The notes below the pieces were generated by a model. The model searched no databases, was not told where the DNA came from, and worked only from the letters and a program-made list of their open reading frames with translations. Shown piece after piece: positions 35,799-46,218 of a stretch of 64,000 bases of DNA (within the stretch, counting starts at the first letter, position 1; every line of letters starts with the position of its first letter). The DNA lies in NCBI GenBank assembly GCA_007858575.1, contig CP042279.1, positions 4,156,501 through 4,220,500 on the forward strand, read 5' to 3'. This stretch comes from Streptomyces sp. WAC08241 (GTDB lineage Bacteria; Actinomycetota; Actinomycetes; Streptomycetales; Streptomycetaceae). The position numbers and the translations under genes are program-made.

Positions 35799-36688
35799 CC
35801 CCACCGACCGCCGTCGCGGTGTCCGGACTGACCGTCCGGCACCGCCGCACCGTCGCCCTCGACGCGCTCGACCTCTCCCTCGGCCCCGGCGTGCACGGCC
35901 TGCTGGGCCCCAACGGGGCCGGGAAGACCTCGCTCATACGGGTCCTCGCGACCGTCGCCGCGCCCGCCTCCGGCCGGGTGGAGCTCCTCGGCGGCGACGC
36001 CACGCACCACGGCGAGCGGACCGGGATCCGGCGCCGGCTCGGCTACCTGCCGCAGGAGTTCGGGTACTACCCGGCCTTCACGGTCCGGGAGTTCGTCGGG
36101 TACGTCGCCTGGCTCAAGGAGCTGCCGGCCGACCGGGCCCCGGCGGCCGTGGAGCGGGCCGTGCGGCGGGTCGGGCTCGCCGACCGGATCGACGCCCGGA
36201 TGAAGACCCTGTCGGGCGGGATGGTCCGGCGCGCGGGCATCGCGCAGGCCATCGTGAACGACCCCGAACTGCTGCTGCTCGACGAACCGACCGCCGGTCT
36301 CGACCCGGAGCAGCGGGTCGACTTCCGCGCCCTGCTGCGGGAGCTCGGCGCGGAGGCGACGGTGGTGGTCTCCACGCACCTGGTCGAGGACGTGGCGGCG
36401 GCCTGCACCGAGGTCACCCTGATCGAGGCGGGCCGGCTCGCCTTCCGGGGCACGACGGCGGAACTCACGGCCCTCGGCGAAGCCCCCGACGGGACCGCCG
36501 ACGGGGCCGCCGACCCCACGACGAGCGCGGTGGAACGCGGCTACACGGCCGCGTTGCGCGCCCACCGCTCCCGCACGGGGACCGGGACGGGGCCCTGCGG
36601 TGACGACCGCCTCCCCACTCGGGGCCGCGCGGGGACCTGCGGCGACGACCGCCTCCGTACCCGGACCCGCGCGGGGACCCCGCGATGA
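35795..36688 (+). CDS. ABC transporter ATPase
   Basis: The protein has about 297 residues. The Walker A is GLLGPNGAGKTSLIRVLA, the Q-loop GYLPQEFGYYPAFTV, the signature LSGGMVRRAGIAQAI, the Walker B LLLLDEPTAGLDPEQ, and the switch His lies in VVVSTHLVED. It resembles drug/lipid or Na+ type exporters with separate permeases. GTG at 35795 is coupled to the anti-sigma gene. After about residue 265 the frame runs into a tandem repeat (CGDDRL, RTRAGTPR). The natural C-terminus is uncertain, and the last ~35 residues are repeat-encoded. The permease genes follow. Confidence 0.88.
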   Translation: MTPPTAVAVSGLTVRHRRTVALDALDLSLGPGVHGLLGPNGAGKTSLIRVLATVAAPASGRVELLGGDATHHGERTGIRRRLGYLPQEFGYYPAFTVREFVGYVAWLKELPADRAPAAVERAVRRVGLADRIDARMKTLSGGMVRRAGIAQAIVNDPELLLLDEPTAGLDPEQRVDFRALLRELGAEATVVVSTHLVEDVAAACTEVTLIEAGRLAFRGTTAELTALGEAPDGTADGAADPTTSAVERGYTAALRAHRSRTGTGTGPCGDDRLPTRGRAGTCGDDRLRTRTRAGTPR

Positions 36689-36785
36689 CGACCGCCTCCC
36701 GGAACCGCACGAGGTTCCTCCGGTGACGACCACCTCCATACCCGGGGCCGCGCGGGACCCCGCGATGACGACCGCCTCCCGCGCG
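36598..36785. repeat. ~42-bp tandem repeat at ATPase-permease junction
   Basis: Four to five degenerate units each open with RTGACGACCGCCTCC and contain GGGGCCGCGCGGGGACC. Each unit offers an ATG or GTG followed by ACG-ACC, so they look like duplicated gene starts. They separate the ATPase from the permease. Confidence 0.75.
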
Positions 36786-36882
36786 GAGCCGCCCCGGCCG
36801 TCGCCGTCGCCCGCCCGGGAAGGGCCCGCCGGTGGCCGTTCCTCGCACCCCGCTCCCCCCTCCCGTACGAGAAAGGTCCCCC

Positions 36883-38172
36883 GTGACCGCCACCCTCGCC
36901 CCGTCCCGTACGGGACGGCCCCCGGCCGTCCGCCCGCTCCGGACCGAGCTGCGGCGCGGGCTCGGGCCCTGGGCCGGGGCCGCCGTGCTGGTCGTCGTCC
37001 TGGGGACGATGTACGGCAAGGGCGGCTGGCAGGGCCGGTGGGCCGACACCACGAACCTGCTGCACGTCGCCACCGGCGTGTTCTGCGTGCCCTCGCCCTC
37101 GCGGCGGGCTGCCGGCAGGGCGGCCGGGACCGGCGGCGCGGCACGGCCGAGCTGTGGGAGTCCGTCCCCGCCCTCCCCTGCGCCGCCTGTTCGTCGCGGT
37201 CGCCCCTCCGCCCTCTGGCCCGCCGCCGGGCTGCTCCTCGCCGACGCCGTCTGTCTGCTCTCCACCTGGCCGTACGTCTCCACGGGCCGCCCCTTCCTCG
37301 AACTCCTCGCCGCCGACGCGGTCGCCCTCGCCGCCGCCGGAGCCCTCGGCCACGTCGTCGGGCTCCTCGTCCGGTGGCGGCTCGCCGCCCCGCTCCTGGG
37401 GATCGCCGGATACGTGGCTCTCTCTTCTCCGCGTACGCGGAGAACTCCACGCGCTGGCTCGGCCCGGCCGGCGAGCACGTCTCCTACTGGGACCGGCCGG
37501 TGTGGTGGTACGCCCCCGCGTCCATGGCGTGGACGGCCGGGCTCGCGCTCGCCGCGCTCCTCGCGCACGGCCTGCGCCCGGCCCGGCTGCGGCCGCTCGC
37601 CCTGGTCCCGCTGGCCGTCGCGGTCGCCGCCGCGTCCTCGATCCTGCGCCTGCCGCCGGACGAGGGCCGTGGCGCCCGGACCCGGCGCTGGCCCGGCCGG
37701 TCTGCGACGACGGCACCCCGCAGGTGTGCGTGACGGCCCTGGACGCGAAGCTCCTGCCGGAGGTCTCGGCAGCCCTCGCCCCGCTGAACGCCCGCCTCGC
37801 GGGGCTGCCCGGCGCCCCCGTCCGCTGGGTGAGCGGACCGTACGGAGCGACGCGCCCCGGTGACGTCGAGCTGCCCGACCCCTGGGAGGACACGACCCGC
37901 AGCCGGCTCACCCGCCCCGACCTGTACCGGAACTCGGCGGTGACCTGGCTGTTCTCGGCCACCTGCGGCCCCCACGCCGCGTCGGCGGGCGACATCCACC
38001 TCGCCGTCACCGAATGGCTGGCGCCGACCCCCGACGACTACGGCCCCGACACCGCCTCCGCGCAGCCGTACATCGACCGGCTCCGCGCCAAGTCCCCGCC
38101 GAGCAGCGTGCTTACCTCATCCGCTACCTGGCGGCGGACGCCTGCGACCCGGACGGGGTGCCCGTTCCATGA
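36883..38172 (+). CDS. membrane protein, probable ABC transporter permease
   Basis: The protein has about 430 residues and at least six hydrophobic segments: WAGAAVLVVVLGTMYG, AALWPAAGLLLADAVCLL-like, LELLAADAVALAAAGALGHVVG, AAPLLGIAGYVAL, AWTAGLALAALLAHGL and ALVPLAVAVAAASSI. A C-terminal extracellytoplasmic domain of ~180 residues follows, with Cys residues and WLFSATCGPHAASAGDIHLAV. GTG at 36883 follows AGAAAGG. Frame changes near 37085, 37190, 37420, 37675 and 38110 must be bridged. It overlaps the next gene by four bases (ATGA). No permease family signature was seen; the role is inferred from the operon. Confidence 0.65.
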
Positions 38173-38779
38173 GGTCCTCTCCCTCTTCTCCTCTACTCCC
38201 GTTCCCGCGCCCTGCCCGGCGCGCTCGTCGCCCTCGCCGGTACGGCGGCGGTCGCCGCCGGGACGGTCCGCTGGCTGAAACGATCCCCGGTTCCGGCCCC
38301 TCGGACCGGCTCCCGGTCGTCGTCCTCGGCCCGCTGCTCGCGGCGGCCGTCGTCGGCACCTGCCTGCGCACGCCGAGCGACGAGCTGGACCGGACGGCGG
38401 TCCGCGCGTGGTGGCCGCGCCGGCTCGCCCACCTCTCGTCCCGGCCGCGCTCGCCGCGCTCCTGCTCGCCCTGGCCGTGCCCGGCCACCCGGCGGAGTTC
38501 GGCGCGCCGGCGGCCGTCCGGAACACATTCGGCCTGGTGGGCGTCGCGGCGGCCTCCGCCGTCCTCCTCGGCGCCCGTCTGAGCTGGCTCCCGCCCGCCC
38601 TCTACGCGGGCGCGGTCCCCTGGCGGCCCCGCCGGGCGGGCGGCGCGGCGGACTGGTGGGCCTGGGTGACGCGGCCGGGCCCGCAGGACGGGGCGTGGAC
38701 GGTGGCGGCGGTCGCCTTCGCGGCGGGCACGGCCCTGTACGCGTGGCGGGGCGCCCGGCGCGGGGCCGGCGGACGCTGA
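38169..38779 (+). CDS. membrane protein, last gene of sigma/ABC operon
   Basis: The protein has about 200 residues and five to six helices: GALVALAGTAAVAAGTVRWL, LPVVVLGPLLAAAVVGTCL, VPAALAALLLALAVPG, TFGLVGVAAASAVLLGARL, LPPALYAGAVPW and VAAVAFAAGTALYAWRGARR. The ATG at 38169 overlaps the preceding stop. Frame changes near 38195 and 38440 must be bridged. No family was recognised; it probably forms the transporter together with the preceding membrane protein and the ATPase. Confidence 0.6.
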
Positions 38780-39054
38780 GGCGGGACGCGGCGGGCGGCG
38801 GGCGGTGAAAGGCCGGAACAGGACGCCGGGCGGGTCCGTGGGCGGTGTAGCCCGGGTGCCCGGCGCGTGACCTCCCGGGGCGGGGCCGGGTCGGGTCGGG
38901 GCCGGGCGGGGGGCGGCGGGAGGGCCTCCCGGGAGAGGGGGCGGGCCACGACTGCCCGTTCCCGTAACGCGTTTGTCGTCGTCACCGCCGTCCGACGAGG
39001 ATGGCGGGAACCACTCGACGAAACGACGAGACGACGAGAACGGAGCGACCGACG

Positions 39055-39725
39055 ATGTCAGGACCCGTGACCCTCGACCGGCGCGAAGGACCCCACGGAG
39101 AGGTCGTCCTGCGGCGCCGTGACGAGCACTACGAGATCATCGCCAACGGCACCTTCCTGATGGACACCTCCGACGGGCGCTCCGAGCGGCTCCTGGTCGA
39201 CGCGGCCCTCGCCGCGCTCCCCGGGGCGCGCCGGGCCGGCGCCTCCGTCCTCGTCGGCGGGCTCGGCGTCGGCTTCTCCCTCGCCCACGCCGCCGCCGAC
39301 CCCCGCTGGGGCCGGATCGTGGTCGCCGAGCGCGAGGAGGCGATCATCGACTGGCACCGGCGGGGTCCGCTCGCCGCGATCTCCGGGGCCGCGCTCGCCG
39401 ATCCCCGGACCGTGATCCTGCACACGGACCTCGTCGCGCACGTCCACACCTCCGCCGACACCTACGACGCCCTCTGCCTCGACATCGACAACGGCCCCGA
39501 CTGGACCGTCACCGAGGACAACGAATCCCTTTACTCCGCCCGGGGTTGGCGGCCTGCGCCGCCCGTCTGAACCCCGGCGGGATCCTCGCCGTGTGGTCCG
39601 CGCGGCCCTCCTCGGATTTCGAAGCAACCTTGCGGAATGCCGGATTCAGCGGGGTACGGACGGAAGAGGTGCCCGTTGCCCGGGGCGTCCCGGACGCGGT
39701 CCACCTCGCGGTCCGTCCCGGCTGA
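39055..39725 (+). CDS. spermidine-synthase-like methyltransferase-fold protein
   Basis: The protein has about 222 residues with a spermidine synthase/Rossmann layout. ASVLVGGLGVGFSLAHAA is the glycine-rich loop, RIVVAEREEAIIDWHRRG contains the acidic residue after beta2, and YDALCLDIDNGPDWTV is the D-x-D-N-G-P loop typical of polyamine-synthase relatives. LNPGGILAVWSARPSSDF is the late strand. True spermidine synthases use a G-G-G-D-G-x2-R loop that is not present, so the reaction is uncertain. ATG at 39055 was chosen; an in-frame ATG at 39001 is possible. One frame change near 39545 must be bridged. Confidence 0.7.
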
Positions 39726-39796
39726 CTCCTGGATAGCCTGGACACCGCCGGTACCTCTAGGCTGCTGCACCGACATCGGCGACGCGAGGCGGGGCA

Positions 39797-40531
39797 ATGG
39801 AGCAGACACACACCACTCACCACGGTGCGGCGGCCACTCCGGGGCCCAGCGGCGCGTCCTGGTGGTCGAGGACGACGCCACGATCGTCGAGGCGATCTCC
39901 GCCCGGCTGCGCGCCGAGGGCTTCCTCGTGCAGACCGCGACCGACGGGCCCGCCGCCGTCGACGCGGCCGAGGCCTGGCAGCCCGACCTGATGGTCCTGG
40001 ACATCATGCTGCCCGGCTTCGACGGCCTGGAGGTGTGCCGCAGGGTCCAGGCCCAGCGGCCCGTCCCGGTCCTCATGCTGACCGCCCGCGACGACGAGAC
40101 CGACATGCTGGTCGGCCTCGGCGTCGGCGCCGACGACTACATGACGAAGCCGTTCTCGATGCGCGAGCTGGCCGCCCGGGTGCACGTGCTGCTCCGCCGG
40201 GTCGAGCGGGCCGCGCTCGCGGCGGTCACCCGCGCAGCGGCATCCTGCGCCTGGGCGAGCTGGAGATCGACCACGCCCAGCGGAGGGTCCGGGTCCGCAC
40301 CGAGGACGTGCACCTGACCCCGACCGAGTTCGACCTCCTCGTCTGTCTGGCGAGCACCCCCGCGCGGTCCTCTCCCGCGAGCAGCTCCTCGCCGAGGTGT
40401 GGGACTGGGCGGACGCCTCGGGCACCCGGACCGTGGACAGCCACATCAAGGCGCTGCGCCGGAAGATCGGGGCCGAGCGGATCCGCACGGTCCACGGCGT
40501 CGGCTACGCGCTGGAGACTCCGGCACCATGA
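39797..40531 (+). CDS. OmpR-type response regulator
   Basis: The receiver domain reads RVLVVEDDATIVEAI (acidic pocket), LMVLDIMLPGFDG (phospho-Asp), LMLTARDDETD and GADDYMTKPFSMREL (Lys). The DNA-binding winged helix is LTPTEFDLLVCLAS, then SREQLLAEVWDWADASGTRTVDSHI and RIRTVHGVGYALE. ATG at 39797. Frame changes near 39845, 40235 and 40362 must be bridged. It overlaps the kinase gene by four bases (ATGA). The pair sits directly upstream of kgd, from which it is separated by ~290 bases. Confidence 0.9.
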
Positions 40532-41747
40532 GCCCCCGCGGGCCCGGAGGGCCGGAGCAGCCGAGGGACCGGGAGGACCGGGAGGACCGGACGGACAGGA
40601 CGGACTAGACGGGTCTGGTGAGGTCCGTGAGTCCGATGGGGTCGGTGGGTTCCGTGGGCCCGGTGGGTTCCGTGGCGGGCGGCGGCGCCGCCGACGGATC
40701 GTGATCTCCATCAAGACCAAACTCGGCGCGCTCGTCGTCGGGGCGGTCCTGCTGACCTCCTGCCTCGCCCTGGTGGCGATCCGCACGTCCACCGAGTTCC
40801 GGTACATCACGATCTTCGCGATGATCGCGACCCTGCTCATCACCCAGTTCGTGGCGCAGTCCCTGACCGCCCCGCTGGACGAGATGACCACGGTGGCCGG
40901 GACGATCTCGCGCGGCGACTTCAGCCGCCGGGTGCGGGGCGCGGACCGGCGGGACGAGCTGGGCGACCTCGCCTCGACGATCAACCGGATGGCGGACGAC
41001 CTGGAGGCCGTGGACCGGCACCGCAAGGAGCTGGTGGCCAACGTCTCGCACGAGCTGCGGACGCCGATCGCCGCGCTGCGGGCCGTCCTGGAGAACGTCG
41101 TGGACGGGTGTCCGAGGCCGATCCCGAGACGATGCGGTCGGCCCTGAAGCAGACCGAGCGCCTGGGGCGGCTCGTGGAGACGCTCCTGGACCTGTCACGT
41201 CTTGACAACGGTGTCGTGGCCCTGCGGGGAAGCCGCTTCGAGGTCTGGCCGTACCTCTCGGGGGTCCTGCGGGAGGCGAACCTCGCCGCGTCCCAGCGCG
41301 GCCTGTCGTCCACCTCGGGCCTGCACAACCGCACGGACGTGCACCTGCACCTGGACGTGTCGCCGCCCGAGCTGGTCGCCCACGCGGACACGGAGCGGCT
41401 GCACCAGGTGATGGCGAACCTGATCGACAACGCGGTGAAGCACTCCCCGCCGCACGGCCGGGTCACCGTGCGGGCCCGGCGCGGGCCGTACGCGGACTCC
41501 CTGGAGCTGGAGGTCGAGGACGAGGGCCCCGGCATCCCGGAGTCGGAGCGGCACAAGGTCTTCCAGCGGTTCAACTGGGGCTCGGCCTCGCGCCGGCAGG
41601 GTCCGGGCAGCGATGGCGGGACGGGTCTGGCTCGCGATCGCCCGCTGGGCGGTCGATCTGCACGGCGGCGAGATCGGTGTGGCCGAATCATCACGCGGGT
41701 GCCGCATCAGAGTCACTCTTCCGGGCAGTCGTCCACCGACGGATTGA
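40528..41747 (+). CDS. sensor histidine kinase partner of the 39797 regulator
   Basis: A Gly/Asp/Arg-rich N-terminal tail precedes TM1 (LGALVVGAVLLTSCLALVAI). A very short external loop follows (RTSTEFRYI), then TM2 (IFAMIATLLITQFVA). The periplasmic part is nearly absent, so it likely senses within the membrane. HAMP is GTISRGDFSRRVRGAD, HisKA is VANVSHELRTPIAAL, and the ATPase domain has NLIDNAVKHSPP, VEDEGPGIPE and GTGLGLAIARWAVDLHGG. ATG at 40528. Frame changes in the repetitive tail near 40560-40610, near 41108 and near 41630 must be bridged. Confidence 0.88.
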
Positions 41748-41923
41748 CGTAGGGTTCGAACCGGAAGAACACGTTCTGCGTGTACGTGGGCAGGACCTGC
41801 GCGCACGTGAGCGGGGTGCGATCAGGGGTGCGGCCGAAGAGGGCCGTGCCGATGCTTTTCCGTACCCTCACACCAGCGGAACCACGCTTGTTTCCCGCCA
41901 TTCACGGCTCCGAAACACCCCGT

Positions 41924-41936
41924 CAAGTGTGACTTG
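41924..41936. promoter_or_regulatory. short inverted repeat upstream of kgd
   Basis: CAAGTGTGACTTG is a perfect 5-3-5 inverted repeat about 100 bases before the kgd start. A -10-like TAGCCT lies at 41982-41987. It is a possible operator; no factor is assigned. Confidence 0.35.
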
Positions 41937-42037
41937 CGCGACGTTGGAGTGCCCGGCCTGCACCTCCCGGCCGGACAGGCGTAGCCTTTATTTCCGCTGT
42001 CCATCACCTTGTGAAGCGGAAGAGGGCGGTTGCCGCC

Positions 42038-45000
42038 GTGTCGTCTCAGTCCCCCAGTACCCCGAGCTCCCCGACCGACCAAGACGGGCAGGGCCAGAAC
42101 CCTGCGACCGCCTTCGGTGCCAATGAGTGGCTCGTCGACGAGATCTACCAGCAGTACCTCCAGGACCCGAATTCGGTCGATCGTGCCTGGTGGGACTTCT
42201 TCGCCGACTACAAGCCCGGAGCGTCGGAGACCCCGGCCGCCCAGGCGCCCACCCAGAGCCCGCAGGGCACGCCGAGCGCTCCCGCCGCGCCGCAGACGGG
42301 CCCCGCACAGGCCGCGCCTGCCGCTCCGGCCGCCGTGCCCGCCCCTGCTCCGGCTCCCGCCGCCCAGAAGCCGGCTCCGGCCGCCGCCGCCCCGGCCGCG
42401 GTGAAGGCGGCTCCCGCGGCCGCCCCGGCCGCCAAGCCGGCCGCCGCCCAGGCCGCGCCGGCCGCCGCGAAGCCCGCCGCCGCGAAGGCCGCCCCGGCCT
42501 CCGAGGCCCCGGCCGGTCCCGAGCTGATCACGCTGCGCGGCCCGCCGCCGCGGTCGCGAAGAACATGAACGCCTCCCTGGAGGTGCCGACGGCCACGTCC
42601 GTCCGCGCCGTCCCGGTGAAGCTGCTCTTCGACAACCGGATCGTGATCAACAACCACCTGAAGCGCGCCCGGGGCGGGAAGATCTCCTTCACCCACCTCA
42701 TCGGCTACGCGATGGTGCAGGCCATCAAGGCCATGCCGTCCATGAACAACTCCTTCGCGGAGAAGGACGGCAAGCCGACCCTGGTCAAGCCGGAGCACGT
42801 GAACTTCGGCCTCGCGATCGACCTGGTGAAGCCCAACGGCGACCGCCAGCTCGTCGTCGCGGGCATCAAGAAGGCCGAGACGCTCAACTTCTTCGAGTTC
42901 TGGCAGGCGTACGAGGACATCGTCAAGCGCGCCCGCGTGGGCAAGCTGACGATGGAGGACTTCTCCGGCGTCACCGTCTCCCTGACCAACCCCGGCGGCC
43001 TCGGCACGGTCCACTCCGTGCCGCGTCTGATGCCCGGTCAGTCGGTCATCATGGGCGTCGGTTCGATGGACTACCCGGCCGAGTTCCAGGGCACCTCCCA
43101 GGACACCCTGAACAAGCTGGGCATCTCGAAGGTCATGACCCTGACCTCGACCTACGACCACCGGGTCATCCAGGGCGCCGCCTCCGGCGAGTTCCTGCGG
43201 ATCGTCGCGAACCTGCTCCTCGGCGAGGAGGGCTTCTACGACGAGATCTTCAAGGCCCTGCGCATCCCCTACGAGCCGGTCCGCTGGCTCCGCGACATCG
43301 ACGCCTCCCACGACGACGACGTCACCAAGGCCGCGCGGGTCTTCGAGCTGATCCACTCCTACCGGGTCCGCGGCCACGTCATGGCCGACACCGACCCGCT
43401 GGAGTACAAGCAGCGCAAGCACCCCGACCTGGACATCACCGAGCACGGCCTCACTCTGTGGGACCTGGAGCGCGAGTTCGCGGTCGGCGGCTTCGCCGGC
43501 AAGTCGATGATGAAGCTCCGCGACATCCTCGGCGTGCTCCGCGACTCGTACTGCCGCACCACCGGCGTCGAGTTCATGCACATCCAGGACCCGAAGCAGC
43601 GCAAGTGGATCCAGGACCGCGTCGAGCGCCCGCACTCCCGCGTGGAGCGCGAGGAGCAGTTGCGGATCCTGCGCCGCCTGAACGCCGCCGAGGCCTTCGA
43701 GACCTTCCTGCAGACGAAGTACGTCGGCCAGAAGCGCTTCTCCCTGGAGGGCGGCGAGTCCGTCATCCCGCTGCTCGACGCGGTCATCGACTCGGCCGCC
43801 GAGTCGCGCCTCGACGAGGTCGTCATCGGCATGGCCCACCGCGGCCGCCTGAACGTCCTGGCGAACATCGTCGGCAAGTCGTACGCGCAGATCTTCCGCG
43901 AGTTCGAGGGCAACCTCGACCCGAAGTCGATGCACGGCTCCGGTGACGTCAAGTACCACCTGGGCGCCGAGGGCACCTTCACCGGCCTGGACGGCGAGCA
44001 GATCAAGGTCTCGCTCACCGCCAACCCCTCGCACCTGGAGGCGGTCGACCCGGTCCTGGAGGGCGTCGTCCGCGCCAAGCAGGACGTCATCAACAAGGGC
44101 GGCACGGACTTCACCGTCCTGCCCGTCGCCCTCCACGGCGACGCGGCCTTCGCCGGCCAGGGCGTCGTCGCCGAGACGCTGAACATGTCGCAGCTCCGGG
44201 GCTACCGCACCGGCGGCACGGTCCACATCGTCATCAACAACCAGGTCGGCTTCACCGCCGCCCCGGAGTCCTCGCGTTCCTCGATGTACGCGACCGACGT
44301 GGCCCGCATGATCGAGGCGCCGATCTTCCACGTGAACGGCGACGACCCGGAGGCCGTGGTCCGCGTCGCGCGGCTCGCCTTCGAGTTCCGCCAGACGTTC
44401 AACAAGGACGTCGTGATCGACCTCATCTGCTACCGCCGCCGCGGTCACAACGAGGGCGACAACCCCTCGTTCACCAACCCGCAGATGTACAACCTGATCG
44501 ACAAGAAGCGTTCGGTGCGCAAGCTCTACACCGAGTCGCTCATCGGTCGCGGGGACATCACCCTGGAGGAGGCGGAGCAGTCGCTCCAGGACTTCCAGGG
44601 CCAGTTGGAGAAGGTGTTCGCGGAGGTCCGCGAGGCCACCACCGCCGCGCCGTCCTCGGTGCACGTCCCGGACGCCCAGGCCGAGTTCCCGGTCGCCGTC
44701 ACCACCGCGGTCTCCCAGGAGGTCGTGAAGCGGATCGCCGAGTCCCAGGTCAACGTCCCGGAGCGGATCACGGTCCACCCGCGTCTGCTGCCGCAGATGC
44801 AGCGCCGCGCCGCGTCCATCGACGACGGCACCATCGACTGGGGCTTCGGCGAGACCCTCGCCATCGGCTCCCTGCTGATGGAGGGCACCCCGGTCCGGCT
44901 CTCCGGCCAGGACTCCCGCCGCGGCACCTTCGGCCAGCGCCACGCGGTCCTGGTGGACCAGGAGACCGGCGAGGACTACACCCCGCTGCTCTACCTGACC

Positions 45001-45882
45001 GAGGACCAGGCCCACTACAACGTCTACGACTCGCTGCTCAGCGAGTACGCGGCGATGGGCTTCGAGTACGGCTACTCGCTGGCCCGCCCGGACTCCCTGG
45101 TCGTCTGGGAGGCCCAGTTCGGCGACTTCGTCAACGGCGCGCAGACCGTCGTCGACGAGTTCATCTCCTCGGCCGAGCAGAAGTGGGGCCAGACCTCCGG
45201 CGTCACGCTGCTCCTGCCGCACGGCTACGAGGGCCAGGGCCCGGACCACTCGTCCGCGCGCCCGGAGCGCTTCCTCCAGATGTGCGCCCAGGACAACATG
45301 ACGGTCGCCATGCCGACGCTGCCGTCGAACTACTTCCACCTCCTGCGCTGGCAGGTGCACAACCCGCACCACAAGCCGCTCATCGTCTTCACCCCGAAGT
45401 CGATGCTGCGCCTGAAGGCCGCGGCGTCCAAGGTGGAGGAGTTCACCACCGGCGGCTTCCGCCCGGTGATCGGCGACGAGACGGTCAGCCCGGCCGACGT
45501 CCGCAAGGTCGTCTTCTGCGCGGGCAAGGTCTACTACGACCTGGAGGCCGAGCGCCAGAAGCGCGGCGTCACGGACACGGCGATCATCCGTGTGGAGCGC
45601 CTGTACCCGCTGCCGGGTGCCGAGCTCCAGGCCGAGATCGCCAAGTACCCGAACGCCGAGAAGTACCTGTGGGCCCAGGAGGAGCCGGCGAACCAGGGTG
45701 CCTGGCCGTTCATCGCGCTCAACCTGATCGACCACCTCGACCTGGCGGTCGGCGCGGACATCCCGGCGGGCGAGCGCCTGCGCCGGATCTCGCGTCCGCA
45801 CTCCTCCTCCCCGGCGGTCGGCTCGGCCAAGCGCCACCAGGCGGAGCAGCAGCAGCTCGTCGACGAGGTCTTCGACGCCTGA
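42038..45882 (+). CDS. kgd: multifunctional 2-oxoglutarate dehydrogenase/decarboxylase (E1-E2 fusion)
   Basis: This is the actinobacterial single-chain enzyme of the TCA cycle, about 1281 residues. It joins an E2-like succinyltransferase domain to a thiamine-diphosphate E1 domain. The opening FGANEWLVDEIYQQYLQ is the E1 N-terminal motif. An Ala/Pro linker replaces the lipoyl domain. The E2 catalytic His is in TLTSTYDHRVIQG and VTVSLTNPGGLGT is conserved. E1 motifs include IGMAHRGRLNVL, GSGDVKYHLG, ANPSHLEAVDPVLEG, GDAAFAGQGVV (the ThDP G-D-G-A region) and HGYEGQGPDHSSARPERFL. GTG at 42038 was chosen; GTG at 42011 is possible. A one-base loss near 42548 breaks the frame at LRGPAAAVAKN. Confidence 0.95.
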
Positions 45883-45908
45883 TCCCGTACCGCTCGCGCG
45901 TGACGGGC

Positions 45909-45944
45909 GGAGGCCCGGCACCCCACCAGGGGCGCCGGGCCTCC
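45909..45944 (+). terminator. terminator of kgd
   Basis: An 11-base perfect stem GGAGGCCCGGC/GCCGGGCCTCC encloses a second ACCCC/GGGGC pairing, then GGCGTTTCC. Confidence 0.8.
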
Positions 45945-45984
45945 GGCGTTTCCGGACCCGGGCGGGCGGCGGGGCGCGCGGGAC

Positions 45985-46002
45985 ACGGCCTATCCTGAGC
46001 GC
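45985..46002 (+). promoter_or_regulatory. leaderless promoter of the 46003 gene
   Basis: TATCCT is followed by six bases and ATG, so transcription should start at the ATG. Confidence 0.5.
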
Positions 46003-46188
46003 ATGTACTTCACCGACCGTGGCATCGAGGAACTGGAGAAGCGACGCGGCGAGGAGGAGGTCACCTTCGAGTGGCTCGCCGAGCAGCTACGGACGTTCGT
46101 CGACCTCAACCCCGACTTCGAGGTGCCGGTCGAGCGCCTCGCGACCTGGCTGGCCCGTCTGGACGACGAGGACGAGGACGACGAGTAG
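46003..46188 (+). CDS. DUF6104-like small acidic protein
   Basis: This intact 61-residue protein, MYFTDRGIEELEKRRGEEEV to LARLDDEDEDDE, matches the pattern I recall as DUF6104, found in Streptomyces next to the 2-oxoglutarate dehydrogenase gene. It is helical with an acidic tail; the function is unknown. It probably has its own leaderless promoter, since the kgd terminator lies between. Confidence 0.75.
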   Translation: MYFTDRGIEELEKRRGEEEVTFEWLAEQLRTFVDLNPDFEVPVERLATWLARLDDEDEDDE

Positions 46189-46218
46189 GACGCCGCCGCG
46201 TCCCCGGACGCCGTGCGG

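Noticed and set aside
42540..42560. Frame break in kgd considered as programmed frameshifting
   Set aside because: There is no slippery heptamer or pseudoknot at the site. The break is one lost G in a C/G run, the same type as in dozens of other genes here.
42208..45921. Very long open frame on the strand opposite kgd
   Set aside because: It is the antisense shadow of a G+C-rich gene. kgd is certain from its motifs, and the antisense product has no recognisable domain or ribosome site.
45909..45944. Hairpin after kgd considered as a small RNA
   Set aside because: Its position just after the stop, perfect stem and trailing T residues fit a terminator; no promoter precedes it.
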